A stretch of DNA of 64,000 bases from Dallia pectoralis (taxonomy: Eukaryota > Chordata > Actinopteri > Esociformes > Umbridae), in assembly GCA_029465975.1 (NCBI GenBank), contig CM055728.1:20455133-20519132 (forward strand), given 5' to 3'. The notes beneath the pieces are model-generated. The model did not search any database and had not been told where the DNA came from. It saw nothing but the letters and a program-made list of their open reading frames with translations. A program made the translations under genes and the position numbers. Below, one piece after another: positions 53,651 to 64,000 of the stretch (the stretch's first letter is position 1; each line of letters opens with the position of its first letter).

Positions 53651-54392
53651 AGTAGTACAAATCTGAAAACACTTAACAAGACGATGGGTCACTTTGTTGA
53701 TGCAAAGAACGAAACATATTCTTTTTAAGGCCTTACTAACATTTCTTAAACAAATCAATGTTTTTATTGGGATTTTTTTGTGTTTAGCAGAGGGTGGATC
53801 GTTAAATCCAGATGAAAACATTTGTTGGAAGCTTTAGCCCAACAGGACTTTGATTTAAAAAAACTGGCCTCAAATCGTACTTTTGACCGTGACCTTGCTG
53901 GTATATGTTAGTAAGTACTGAAAAGGCTTTAAACGTACAATGGCTCTGCTTTAAACGTACAATGGCTTTGTCTATCTGTTGTCCTACGGAAATGTCAAAT
54001 GTATTACCACCCAATTTAACCTCCACACAAGGACCAGCTGTTTTTTTGCTCTGGATATCAAACCTTTTGCGGCAGTACTGTACGGATGTAACTTAGACCA
54101 CAGCATCACCCCAGACATAGGAGCTTGTTTGATCTTATGACAGAAAGCTCTCAGCCCTTAATATCTTCTTTCTACTAAACAAACATGGACCTGTTTTAGT
54201 ATATTCTTTGAACTATGTACTAAACCAATATAGAAAACACTGGTATTTTCTATCAGAGAAAACTCAAGAACAACAATATTCATTACTCCTGTTATTAACA
54301 ACCCTTATGTCTCTGCCCTTAAAGCCAGGCTTGGATGAAGTGTTGGAGAATTTTGAAGACCTAACCATTTCAAAGAAGAGACCTCCGCTCAG
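53651..54392. other. No gene seen
   Basis: AT-rich. Nothing recognised apart from a short duplicated ctttaaacgtacaatggct at 53,928-53,966. Confidence 0.6.
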
Positions 54393-54777
54393 TCAGTTGT
54401 TAGAGTGTGTCAGTACATTAGGTCAGTTGTTAGAGTGTGTCAGTACATTAGGTCAGTTGTTAGAGTGTGTCAGTACATTAGGTCAGTTGTTAGAGTATGT
54501 CAGTGCATTAGGTCAGGCGTTAGTGTGTCAGTGCATTGGGTCAGGTGTTAGAGTGTGTCAGTACATTAGGTCAGGTGTTAGTGTGTCAGTACATTAGGTC
54601 AGTCATTAGAGTCTGTCAGTGCATTGGTTCAGGTGTTAGTGTGTCAGTACATTAAGTCAGTCATTAGAGTCTGTCAGTACATTAGGTCAGGTGTTAGAGT
54701 GTGTCAGTACATTAGGTCAGGTGTTAGAGTGTGTCAGTATATTGGGTCAGTCATTAGAGTCTGCCAGTGCATTGGGC
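54393..54777 (+). repeat. 30/25-bp minisatellite
   Basis: About 13 units of gtcagttgttagagtgtgtc plus agtacattag, with shorter units lacking one gtgt. Confidence 0.95.
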
Positions 54778-55127
54778 GAGACTGGTTTCTTTCGCGAGAC
54801 ATTTCTCCAACTATACCTCAGTGTTTTTACGTTTGGTTTCCCCAACCAATCACAGTTGAAATGTTAAGGTTGAATACCAACAGTTGTTGCCATCTGGTGT
54901 CAGCTACCCTGTCACATACAACTACTGTATACAGGCATTTGAAGAAACCAAATACACATGCATTCAGTATCTAGCAGAACAAAATAGCAGTGGGAATCCC
55001 TTTGCTAAAACAGGACATATTTTTTACTCTCATTGGTGAACTCCTAATAAATAATCCACTTAAGGCTGGCTGAATTGATGGAGGCAGCAAAGAGAGAAAA
55101 AACCTGGGGCAGTGCGGGGCCCAGCGG

Positions 55128-55845
55128 TTGTGTAACAAGAGCTTGTAGCCTGTAGTCCCAACTCTGTGGCTAGCTGTAGCCTGTAGTCCCAACTCCATGG
55201 CTAGCTGTAGCCTGTAGTCCCAACTCCGTGGCTAGCTGTAGCCTGTAGTCCCAACCCCGTGGCTAGCTGTAGCCTGTAGTCCCAACCCCGTGGCTAGCTG
55301 TAGCCTGTAGTCCCAACCCCGTGGCTAGCTGTAGCCTGTAGTCCCAACCCCGTGGCTAGCTGTAGCCTGTAGTCCCAACCCCGTGGCTAGCTGTAGCCTG
55401 TAGTCCCGACTCCGTGGCTAGCTGTAGCCTGTAGTCCCAACCCTGTGGCTAGCTGTAGCCTGTAGTCCCGACTCCGTGGCTAGCTGTAGCCTGTAGTCCC
55501 AACTCTGTGGCTAGCTGTAGCCTGTAGTCCCAACTCCATGGCTAGCTGTAGCCTGTAGTCCCAACTCTGTGGCTAGCTGTAGCCTGTAGTCCCAACTCCA
55601 TGACTAGCTGTAGCCTGTAGTCCCAACTCCGTGACTAGCTGTAGCCTGTAGTCCCAACCCCGTGGCTAGCTGTAGCCTGTAGTCTCAACCCCGTGGCTAG
55701 CTGTAGCCTGTAATCCCAAACCCGTGGCTAGCTGTAGCCTGTAATCCCAAACCCGTGGCTAGCTGTAGCCTGTAGTCCCAACCCCGTGGCTAGCTGTAGC
55801 CTGTAGTCCCAACCCCGTGGCTAGCTGTAGCCTGTAGTAGCCATC
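55128..55845 (+). repeat. 31-bp minisatellite
   Basis: About 23 copies of a 31-bp unit with ggctagctgtagcctgtagt and cccaaccccgt. The palindromic gctagc is present in most units. Confidence 0.97.
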
Positions 55846-55982
55846 TGGTCTTAACTGCAGAGAAAACTAGAGCGGAAAGGGAACTTCTGTCACAAATAGA
55901 GACAAACCACAACCACTGAGCCAATAGGAGTGTGGTATCCCCAGACAGGTATTTATCCCATCTAGGAGCAGTACAGACTCAC

Positions 55983-56096
55983 CAGAAGATCCAGCGTTTT
56001 CCCAGTGGTGGTGACCCCCATCTGTCTCCACTCCCTCCTCCCAGACCGCCGCATTGACATGCTGACAGCTTGTTGAGGCTGTGCCTGTTCCCCAAT
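55983..56096 (-). CDS. Exon candidate, 114 bp, phase 0
   Basis: Flanked by a strong acceptor ctgccttgcttcag and a consensus donor TTCTG/gtgagt. All three frames are open. The phase-0 frame gives IGEQAQPQQAVSMSMRRSGR and ends TTTGKTLDLL. Splicing to the acceptor at 5,630 would keep frame with T-G-V-G-P-M-D-L-R of HDAC7. I recognise no domain. Its place in hdac7 is a guess from phase and strand only. Confidence 0.4.
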
Positions 56097-57504
56097 CTGA
56101 AGCAAGGCAGCAAGTGGTTAAATTGACATACGAGCAGAAAGACAGACACAGAGAGCAGTACCAATATGTTACAATGAAAACCGTGAGTGGATTTATTCCT
56201 ACAGAACACAGCATTGTGCCAACTTGAGTCTCAGTAGACTAGTCCATGAATGCTAGTTGAACTGGGTTTATCTGTATTTGTTTTGTCACTGTGCTTGATG
56301 TGCCTCCAAAGGTAGAGGCAATAGATGACTAAAAATAATGAAAAAACTAATGAGAAAGTTAATCTTCCGCAGCTACAGGTGTAGAATAACTTTTTATCTT
56401 AATAGAGGCAGCAGAACCTACATCTGAATCATTTGTAGTAACATGTGAAATCTATGTAGCAGATTGTGTTAAACCTGGTCCAAACCAAAAGTCAACACAG
56501 GGGAGGACTTTGAAAAAGGATGAATTCCTCACAACCTACACATACTTCCTACAGATACGGTATGAAGACTTGTGCAATAGAGAGCAATAGAAACAAAACA
56601 GAGCTTCTGCTACAATATTAAAGTAATATACAATCTGTGGCAGTTAAATGATAAATCACTGGGATGTCAAATGGACAATTAAAATGTGCTCGTTCCCATT
56701 TTCCAAAGAGAGAAACATTCCCCATCATGCAATCTGAGCGATCCCCAAGGATACACTCTTTAATCTCAATTCCTGTCCCAAAAAAAGATTTCCTATTTTT
56801 ACCACCATTACACTCCCTGAAGGGGAAATAACCAGCCTTGAGCTTTTGGTTTTCCCCTCCAGAAATGAAAATAAACATGCAGAAAACCACAAGGATACAT
56901 TTGGCCGCTTGTGCGGAAAAGCAGTTTTTTCTATCTCTGTGATTGTGCTCTTGCATGAATCCTTAAAAAGAGATAATTGTGGTAAAGTAAAAGGAAATGA
57001 TGGAAAGAAACAAACAAAAGCAGTGGATGATTAAGCAAATTAGTGGCTGGCATTATTGTGTCAGCAGAGAAAACAAAATAACATCGGAATTTTGCTTGTA
57101 AACATGCAAGGATGGGGAAATCCTGTAGAAAGCTTAGGAGACACATACGACCTACGGTATGCACGTCAATAAAAAAAAACACCAAGTACATTTAACTATA
57201 TGCCATTAAAACTGAATGAAAGTATAGCAACAAAAGAATGACATATTTGGCCGGGTTAATGAAGTTAATCTGTATTTATAACGCAATACAGCTACTAATA
57301 GTTCTGATCTCATTCTGTGACAGTCGACTGTTTAGTCTACAGCATTAAGAAAGGGCAGGAAGTTAGTGATGATTTGTGACCTACAGCTGCTTGTAATGAG
57401 ACCATGGAATGGCAGGTAGGAATTATAGCCTATTAATATAGCAACATACGGGTAATCAAAACTGGGAAAAAAAAATTGGGAAAGACTACTGTACTTTGCA
57501 TTCC
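56097..57504. other. No gene recognised
   Basis: AT-rich, unique-looking. No array or element is present. Confidence 0.6.
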
Positions 57505-57602
57505 AGGGCCGGTCATTGGTCAATAATCAGCACATACAACTTCGGCATTGGTCGAAATTAGTGAGATCTGACAAGGGTTTGCGCTCATTGGCTTATTTGC
57601 GG
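57505..57602 (-). promoter_or_regulatory. Cluster of three minus-strand CCAAT boxes
   Basis: Within 100 bp the minus strand carries gccaatgagcg, gaccaatgccg and gaccaatgacc. Clustered NF-Y sites with even spacing are typical of vertebrate promoters. A minus-strand start near 57.4 kb would lie upstream of exon candidate 55,983-56,096. Confidence 0.33.
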
Positions 57603-57850
57603 GGGATGTGTGTCATATTTTTGGATCCCTTTTTTTCCTGCGAGTGGACACAGTGCCACTTGTTGCTTCACATCCATCTGATAACCCCACTGGTTACATC
57701 TTGCGGAAATAATTTAAGACTATTCCACAGTCGTCTGAGAGATTTTTAGACATCGGTTTTGAGACATGCCAGTGATATTGTGGCTTTGTAGCTGGGGTTT
57801 AGGGTTAGGCCTGGATTCAGGGAATATTGGCAGTAACAACGGTCACTCAC

Positions 57851-57940
57851 CTCTCCAGCTGCAGCAACAGTTGTCTGCTGCACTTCCCGGTTCTCCACAG
57901 CAACGTGAGCCAAGCTGTTATCGGATCCAGGGTGCCATAC
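57851..57940 (-). CDS. Exon candidate, 90 bp, phase 0
   Basis: A long pyrimidine tract (ttcccacttctcttctttcc and tttttctttcccggggag) ends at 57,941 and a perfect donor GGAGAG/gtgagt follows 57,851. The frame reads VWHPGSDNSLAHVAVENREV then QQTTVAAAGE, joining in phase 0 to 55,983-56,096. A shorter exon from 57,914 (ccgataacag) would change the phase. No homology is recognised. Confidence 0.35.
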
Positions 57941-58153
57941 CTCCCCGGGAAAGAAAAATGTATCAGGAAAGAAGAGAAGTGGGAAAGGGGGGAGAGCAGT
58001 GGGTTTGGTCATGGTTCCGTGTGGGAATATTTAATAACAAACATTAAAAATACCACAGAAATCCTTTACCACATTCCCACGGTCTGTAGCCAGGCTTTGA
58101 CAGTTGGGTTATAAATACCAGCCATTGGATCCGTTCCAGGGTGCATGTACTCT

Positions 58154-58815
<662 letters not shown>

Positions 58816-58935
58816 ATCCAGTTCATATAGGACATCCAGTTCATATAGAACATCCAGTTCATATAGAACATCCAGTTCATATAGGACATCCAGTTCATAT
58901 AGGACATCCAGTTCATATAGGACATCCAGTTTATA
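58816..58935 (+). repeat. 18-bp minisatellite
   Basis: Seven copies of catccagttcatatagga or ..agaa. Confidence 0.96.
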
Positions 58936-59836
58936 TTGGTAGTCAGTAGCCATTTGAATGCTAACACGCAAGTCGGCCGCTAAAAAGGGTTGCTAAGGAC
59001 ATTCCCACTTGTCACCAGCTCCTCAATGAGCCCGTCACTGGGATTAGAGCCCCCTGTGAAGGATTCCATTTGTCCTCCCTTCGTGTTTCAATCGTGCGTC
59101 AGCACCGTTGCCGCAGGACTTTTACCCCGATAAACTCCTCTTATACCCTCGTCCAACCTCCTCCTCGTCATTCTCCCATAACAGGCCAAACCGCTGCACC
59201 ACTGCCTCCGTTCCTGTCCCCCTCTCCTCCCTCTCTCTCTCTGCTGAACTTAAAGCCTCAGCTCCCTCGTTCCTCCTTAACCCCCCCCCCCACTCCTCCA
59301 CAGTTTGGGGCCAAGTGGAACCTCCCTCATCTCTGTACATAGCTGCCAAGTTCTCAGTGAAATTGAAACGGGCCCATCTGGGCCAGACCAAGAGCAGAGA
59401 TCAGGAGTAAGATCCATATGTTAGAACTTCTTCAGTCTCCGTTCCATCTCACACTGCGGCATGCTTTCCCTTTAAACCCCTTCAGGCGCAGTCCAGTGGA
59501 GGCATGTTGGATATACATATTCCTGCTGTTATACTCATCATTCTTTCAAGAATAATCTGCTAACATTTGCAAGTAGAGCAAGGGATATGATATGAACTGG
59601 TCTGAATGAATTACATGACTGAGTTGTTTGTAACGCAACCTGCCGGGGTATAAGAAGAGATTCAGATTAGTGAACCATACATGACAAATTGAGGGTATTA
59701 AAGCATCTGGCTATTAAGACTTTAATAAGGAAGTGATTAGCAACACAAAGCTAAACGTAGACTGGAGTCGGTTGTCACACTTACAATTGTAATTTCAATT
59801 CCACTTTCTGCCCAGTCTGTCATTAAAGAAGACATG
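58936..59836. other. No gene recognised
   Basis: Includes a pyrimidine-rich stretch at 59,150-59,300. Nothing else can be supported. Confidence 0.55.
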
Positions 59837-60412
59837 GGCTGCGTCCGAAATCGCGTACTTCCATACTTTATAGTATGCGAAAAACAGTACGCGAGCAGAG
59901 TAGTATGTCCGAAATCATAGTATTCGAAAAACAGTATGCGAAAAGTACCCGGATGACCTACTACTTCTGGCGAGATTCTGAAGTGTGCATACGATGGACA
60001 CTTTACTATCCCATGATGCAACAGGAGAGAGGAGTTCTCGTTACATTTAAAAATGGCGGAAACCGGAGACGCAGCAGTCTTCAAGTGTAACTACTTTAGA
60101 AATGTTAATAAAAAAATAAAAAATAAAATAAAGTGTAACTACTTTAGAAAACACTTTTTTTGTTTCTTTGTGGTTAAAATGTATTTGTTTAACATCATAT
60201 AAGTAAACGATTGACCTAAAAGCGGGTTTGCTTTATGCGTGGTGGTAGGAGGACGCGGACCTGAAGGAAACACGCTTCTCTTGCCCAGTAGATTATACAA
60301 GTAGAACATTCTAACACGGCGCATGTAGTACGTCCGGACTCCATTCATACTACCCAGATTCTTACTATATAGAACGTACTTTTTTTAACGGTCGCAAAGT
60401 ACGTTCTTATTT
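59837..60412. mobile_element. Non-autonomous DNA transposon (MITE-like)
   Basis: The left part ggctgcgtccgaaatcgcgt, then acttccatac.., and internal words cagtacgcgagcagagtagt, gaaaagtacccggatgacct and ccatgatgcaacagg are those of a common cyprinid and teleost MITE-like element, as I remember it. The right side reads actatatagaacgtactttt, complementary to words at the left end. It has no transposase frame. The superfamily is not assigned. Confidence 0.7.
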
Positions 60413-60655
60413 AAAGGACACCTTCAGGACAACACGGGACACCTTCAGGACAACACGGGACACCTTCAGGACAACACAGGACACCTTTAGAACAACCCAG
60501 GACAACCCAGGACTCCTTCAGGACAACACAGAATACATTCAGGACACCTTCAGGACTCCACAGGACACATTCAGGACAACACAGAACTCCACAGGACAAC
60601 ATAGGATACCTTCAGGACAACACAGGACACATTCAGGACAACACAGGACACCACC
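60413..60655 (+). repeat. 20/21-bp minisatellite related to mariner family A
   Basis: About 11 units of ggacaccttcaggacaacac with variants. The words caggacaccttcagg match the mariner sequence seen at 51,935-51,955, and the array runs straight into a mariner 3' end. Confidence 0.93.
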
Positions 60656-60757
60656 AGGAGTCCATGGCACAGCGGACAGCATTGTTTCGGCGGCACACAG
60701 AGGATCGACAAGCATATTAGGCAGGTGGTTATAATGTTTCAGCAAGTCAGTGTCTCC
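60656..60757 (+). mobile_element. Tc1/mariner family A, 3' end only
   Basis: Reads aggagtccatggcacagcgg, tttcggcggcacacagagg, ttaggcaggtggttataatg and tttcagcaagtcagtgtc, the 3' coding end and right terminal repeat. Everything upstream has been replaced by the 20-bp array. Confidence 0.88.
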
Positions 60758-61324
60758 GCACAGTCCCTATGTGATAATTTTCTTACTTGTACGTTGTTTC
60801 CAGAAACCTTAAATTAAGTGCCAAACAGGAGGCACTGACATTTCATTGGTTGCATAGCAGAACAGCCTGAATAACATTTTGATGGCTCTTATAATGCTCC
60901 AGATATTTACTACACTTGACATCTCCCACCTCTGTGAAGCATCTGCAGCTCAACTGTAATGTGCCCAACTTAAGTGTAAAGAAAAAGAACACAAACACAA
61001 TTGCATCTAACTTATCTGACCTTCAAAAGGATATGCATGTAATACGAACTTAGCTATGCAATGAAAATCGAATTTATTATCCCTGTTTATCGCTGGAATA
61101 AATGTGTGTTTCACATTTGCCTTAACAAGATGACAGGGGAAGTGTGCGAGCTGAGCGAGGGACAAGCGCCCCCTACTGTCCACATTAAAAAACATTCAAC
61201 AACTCTTTCCGGCAAAAACTAAGAGTCTGTTCATGCAAATAATATGTTCATGACTCAAACCAATTTTGAGCATTGCAAATTTAGTATGTTTTCTTATAGA
61301 AAAAATATTCTGACAGATGAATTT
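60758..61324. other. No gene seen
   Basis: AT-rich. No feature can be supported. Confidence 0.6.
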
Positions 61325-61344
61325 TGTGTCATTATGTACAGCGG

Positions 61345-61350
61345 TTTATT
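61345..61350 (-). terminator. Polyadenylation signal AATAAA
   Basis: tttatt on the plus strand is AATAAA on the minus strand, in the context acAAATAAACCGC. The cleavage point would be about 61,325. Such hexamers also occur by chance in AT-rich DNA. Confidence 0.35.
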
Positions 61351-62536
61351 TGTAATTTTCCAAAACATGGTATACTACATACAATGCACATAATCAAAAT
61401 GCAATAGATCAAAACCAGAAAAAGAGAAGAAATGAAAAAAAGAAAAAACATTTAACAGGTGATGATTGAACTAACAATTACAGAATGTACATAAGAACAA
61501 TACAAAAGGCTATGTTGAAAAATGACATTTGATGCCAAGAATTACAAGCAGTGCATGTTTAAACACACTCGTCTTGGACTTGGAGATCAATAGAATGATT
61601 AAATACTAAAGAGAAATGGTTTGGCCGCTAGAAGTCACAGTCAACAAAACTCCATATATCCCACTACAACAAATAGCATGCAAATGTATTTTCCATTTCT
61701 GGACCAACTGTGCAAAAGACCACTTCAGATGCCGATGGTTTATGAATTTATCACAAACTCAACACACATTATAATGCATCATGAAAACAGTTGGAATAAA
61801 TAAGAACATACATTGGACCACCTGAAGACCATCAGTGCTCGTTAACTACGACTTACTGGCGTCCAAACGTACTGAAGTAGTAGAGGTTCACAACAGTTCC
61901 AGCAGTCTTCCATTCCAGAGACTACTCTGTTACATAGTGATCTAACTGTTCTAGACATGGGCCTTATAAACACCGACACTCACTGGGGACTTTGAGGTCC
62001 ACCGGCAAGCATACAAAAATGGCCAATAGATGCAGTTGTTGTTTGACCTAACATGCATCTCGAACAGCGGACCGTAGTCTTGAGTTTTTCCAAAGAATGG
62101 TGCAATCGAGAAAAAGGTGAAAACACTGTGTTGATTAACTGAGTCAGAAACCTTACGCAGAGCAACGCACTATGACATCATGCCTATATACAGGTTATGT
62201 TCGTCTTATTTACATTCCCACTGCCGAAATTAAAGCTTCGTCTATGTTTCAAGGCATCAGGCCAAAGAGTGCTTCAGCCTTAAAGATCTGAAGCATGTAA
62301 CATGATCTATCAAATATGTGAGAGCTGTTGGTATATTAACAATGAAAGGAATGCGGTTGTGAAAAGCCATCTGAACACTACCTTTAATTAAAAAAAATCC
62401 TTTCATTAAATCTCGATACTGTCCGAACATAAGGCTCCAGGCTGTAGGCACACCAAGGTAACTGACCTAAAAGTTGCATTACACGTAAAAATAAACTGTT
62501 AATGACCTTGCTATACCTCAAACATTGCAGGGTTGC

Positions 62537-62632
62537 TATATATATATCTATAGATAAATATATCTATAGATAAATATATATATATATTTATATATAAACA
62601 CACATACATCTATAGATAAATAGATAGATCAT
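62537..62632. repeat. (TA)n with tctatagataaa units
   Basis: Alternating TA with ctatagataaatatat segments. The ctatag words are palindromic. Confidence 0.92.
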
Positions 62633-62727
62633 AGATTTCAGACAGTCGTCCGAGCATAAACAAACACATCATTGGCAAAGAACGCTGGTTAAAGAGAGGA
62701 GTTAACCCTAACTAACCCGCTGCAGAA

Positions 62728-62875
62728 CGGTATGTAAATGTGGTATGTAAATCTGGTATGTACAGGTGGTGTGTAAATTTGGTATGTACATGTGGTATGT
62801 AGATGTGGTATGTACATGTGGTATGTAAACATGGTATGTACACGTGGTATGTACACGTGATATGTGAATGTATGT
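62728..62875 (+). repeat. 12/13-bp minisatellite
   Basis: About 11 copies of ggtatgtacatgt with variants aaatct, cacgt and agatgt. Confidence 0.92.
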
Positions 62876-64000
62876 ATGATCAGGCATATTTTAAAAGAGG
62901 TAGCGGAGAGCAATCGGCCAAAAGAAAATATTCATAAACTGTGCGCAGCAATAATGTAACTACACACCAGAACATCAACAGCCTCCTCACTATAGAGATA
63001 CTGACACAAATATATTTTCTCATCTCTTTCCGAATAAAAATGTAATCACAAATTAAGAAGTAATCAAAGACCAGGAGGGAAAATCAATGGCGCTGAGAGT
63101 AAGAGGGCCAGTAAAACACAGACTGATAAGGCAACTGACCGGCTGGCTGCAAATGACACAAAAACATCAAAACAGGATCCCAACATAACAACTTTTCCAA
63201 GAACATTTCAGAAATCTTTACACTACGTCATTACAGGCTAAATTGCACTACGTCATTACACGCTAGTACGCTAACTGGCACCAACGGAGGCCTCCGTCGT
63301 GAGGATGTGCCGTCATCATTCCAGCTGCAAGCTGTCCAATCCTATTCGTCAGAATAAATGCATGGATGCATTTAATTAAGAGGAACCATTTCAGCCGACT
63401 GACATCCAGAGACATGCAGCGGGGCCACAGCCTACCTTTGATCTGTAGGCTAATTTTGAGATGCGTCCAGGTAATTCATCCAGCATTTGAAAAGTAAAAG
63501 GAATAAATAAAATGTATTAGTGTAAAAATAAAACCACGAAACAATCATACCAAAAACGTGTGGATGGGAGAGGTAGTTTGTTTTGGTTAACACAGTGCCT
63601 GGAGAGACAACTCTGTACACAATCAACTAAGGGGGTGACCTCCCAGCCACCATACAGGCCAACACACAAGGAGGGCCAAAGTGAGCAGGGCCAAAGTGAG
63701 CAGTGCCATATCAGAAATACCTTAATATCTCACTGATCACAAAGTTACACTACAACGGAATAAACAGAATAAATGTGTTTTATCTATCAATCCAGGTTCA
63801 GTTAGTGAACCGGAAAAGGCACTTGTCACATATATTTCTCAAATGAACCAACCATAATTCCTCTGCGTTGCTTATTCATCAATTCAAATACTGATCAGGA
63901 CTGGACTTTCGACAATGTAGCAGCTGTGAACCATTGATTCTGACTGACCATGATGCTTCATTTTCTACACGAACCATAGCAGCCACACTGATTATCTTGC

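Larger units (their letters stand above)
61325..64000 (-). other. Possible 3' UTR of a minus-strand gene entering from the right
   Basis: On the minus strand AAATAAACCG at about 61,350-61,341 is a good polyadenylation signal, and the 2.6 kb right of it is AT-rich, free of transposons and without coding frames, as in long vertebrate 3' UTRs. In mammals VDR lies just 5' of HDAC7 on the same strand, so VDR is a candidate. No coding sequence is visible to test it. Confidence 0.3.

Overview
The window is vertebrate, almost certainly teleost fish, genomic DNA. The evidence is split genes with GT-AG introns, degenerate Tc1/mariner copies of the type common in fish, a truncated hAT element, and a very high density of micro- and minisatellites. 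Long open frames here are mostly repeat artefacts. The real coding sequence is in short exons.

Layout. From 231 to 5629 the minus strand carries ten consecutive coding exons of a class IIa histone deacetylase, identified as HDAC7. They give 454 in-frame codons from the MDLRV start to a donor at 231. They cover the MEF2-binding segment and three 14-3-3 phosphosites. The catalytic domain lies beyond the left edge. From 5.6 to 64 kb lies the region 5' of these exons: a long first intron, intergenic DNA, or both. I see no further recognisable protein family there. There are exon-like segments with good splice sites on the minus strand at 55,983-56,096 and 57,851-57,940 (both phase 0, compatible with splicing to HDAC7) and a possible small membrane-protein gene at 27.0-27.8 kb with CCAAT boxes. 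A polyadenylation signal near 61,345 suggests the 3' UTR of another minus-strand gene entering from the right. VDR is a candidate only because it neighbours HDAC7 in mammals.

Repeats dominate. About 30 tandem arrays are listed. They include a 45-bp satellite of about 76 units at 37.35-40.77 kb with nested higher-order periodicity, a 31-bp minisatellite at 12.4-15.0 kb split by a hAT insertion, telomere-like arrays at 6.8-8.4 kb, and 25-, 55-, 31- and 36-bp arrays. At least five remnants of one Tc1/mariner family lie at 36.1, 40.9, 42.8, 51.4 and 60.7 kb. Several array boundaries coincide with transposon breakpoints, and the array at 60.4 kb appears to have grown out of the mariner sequence itself.

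Functionally, the window holds the regulatory half of HDAC7, a transcriptional corepressor that leaves the nucleus when phosphorylated. Unusually long UG, CA and CU tracts lie right beside its first coding exons, where they could affect splicing.
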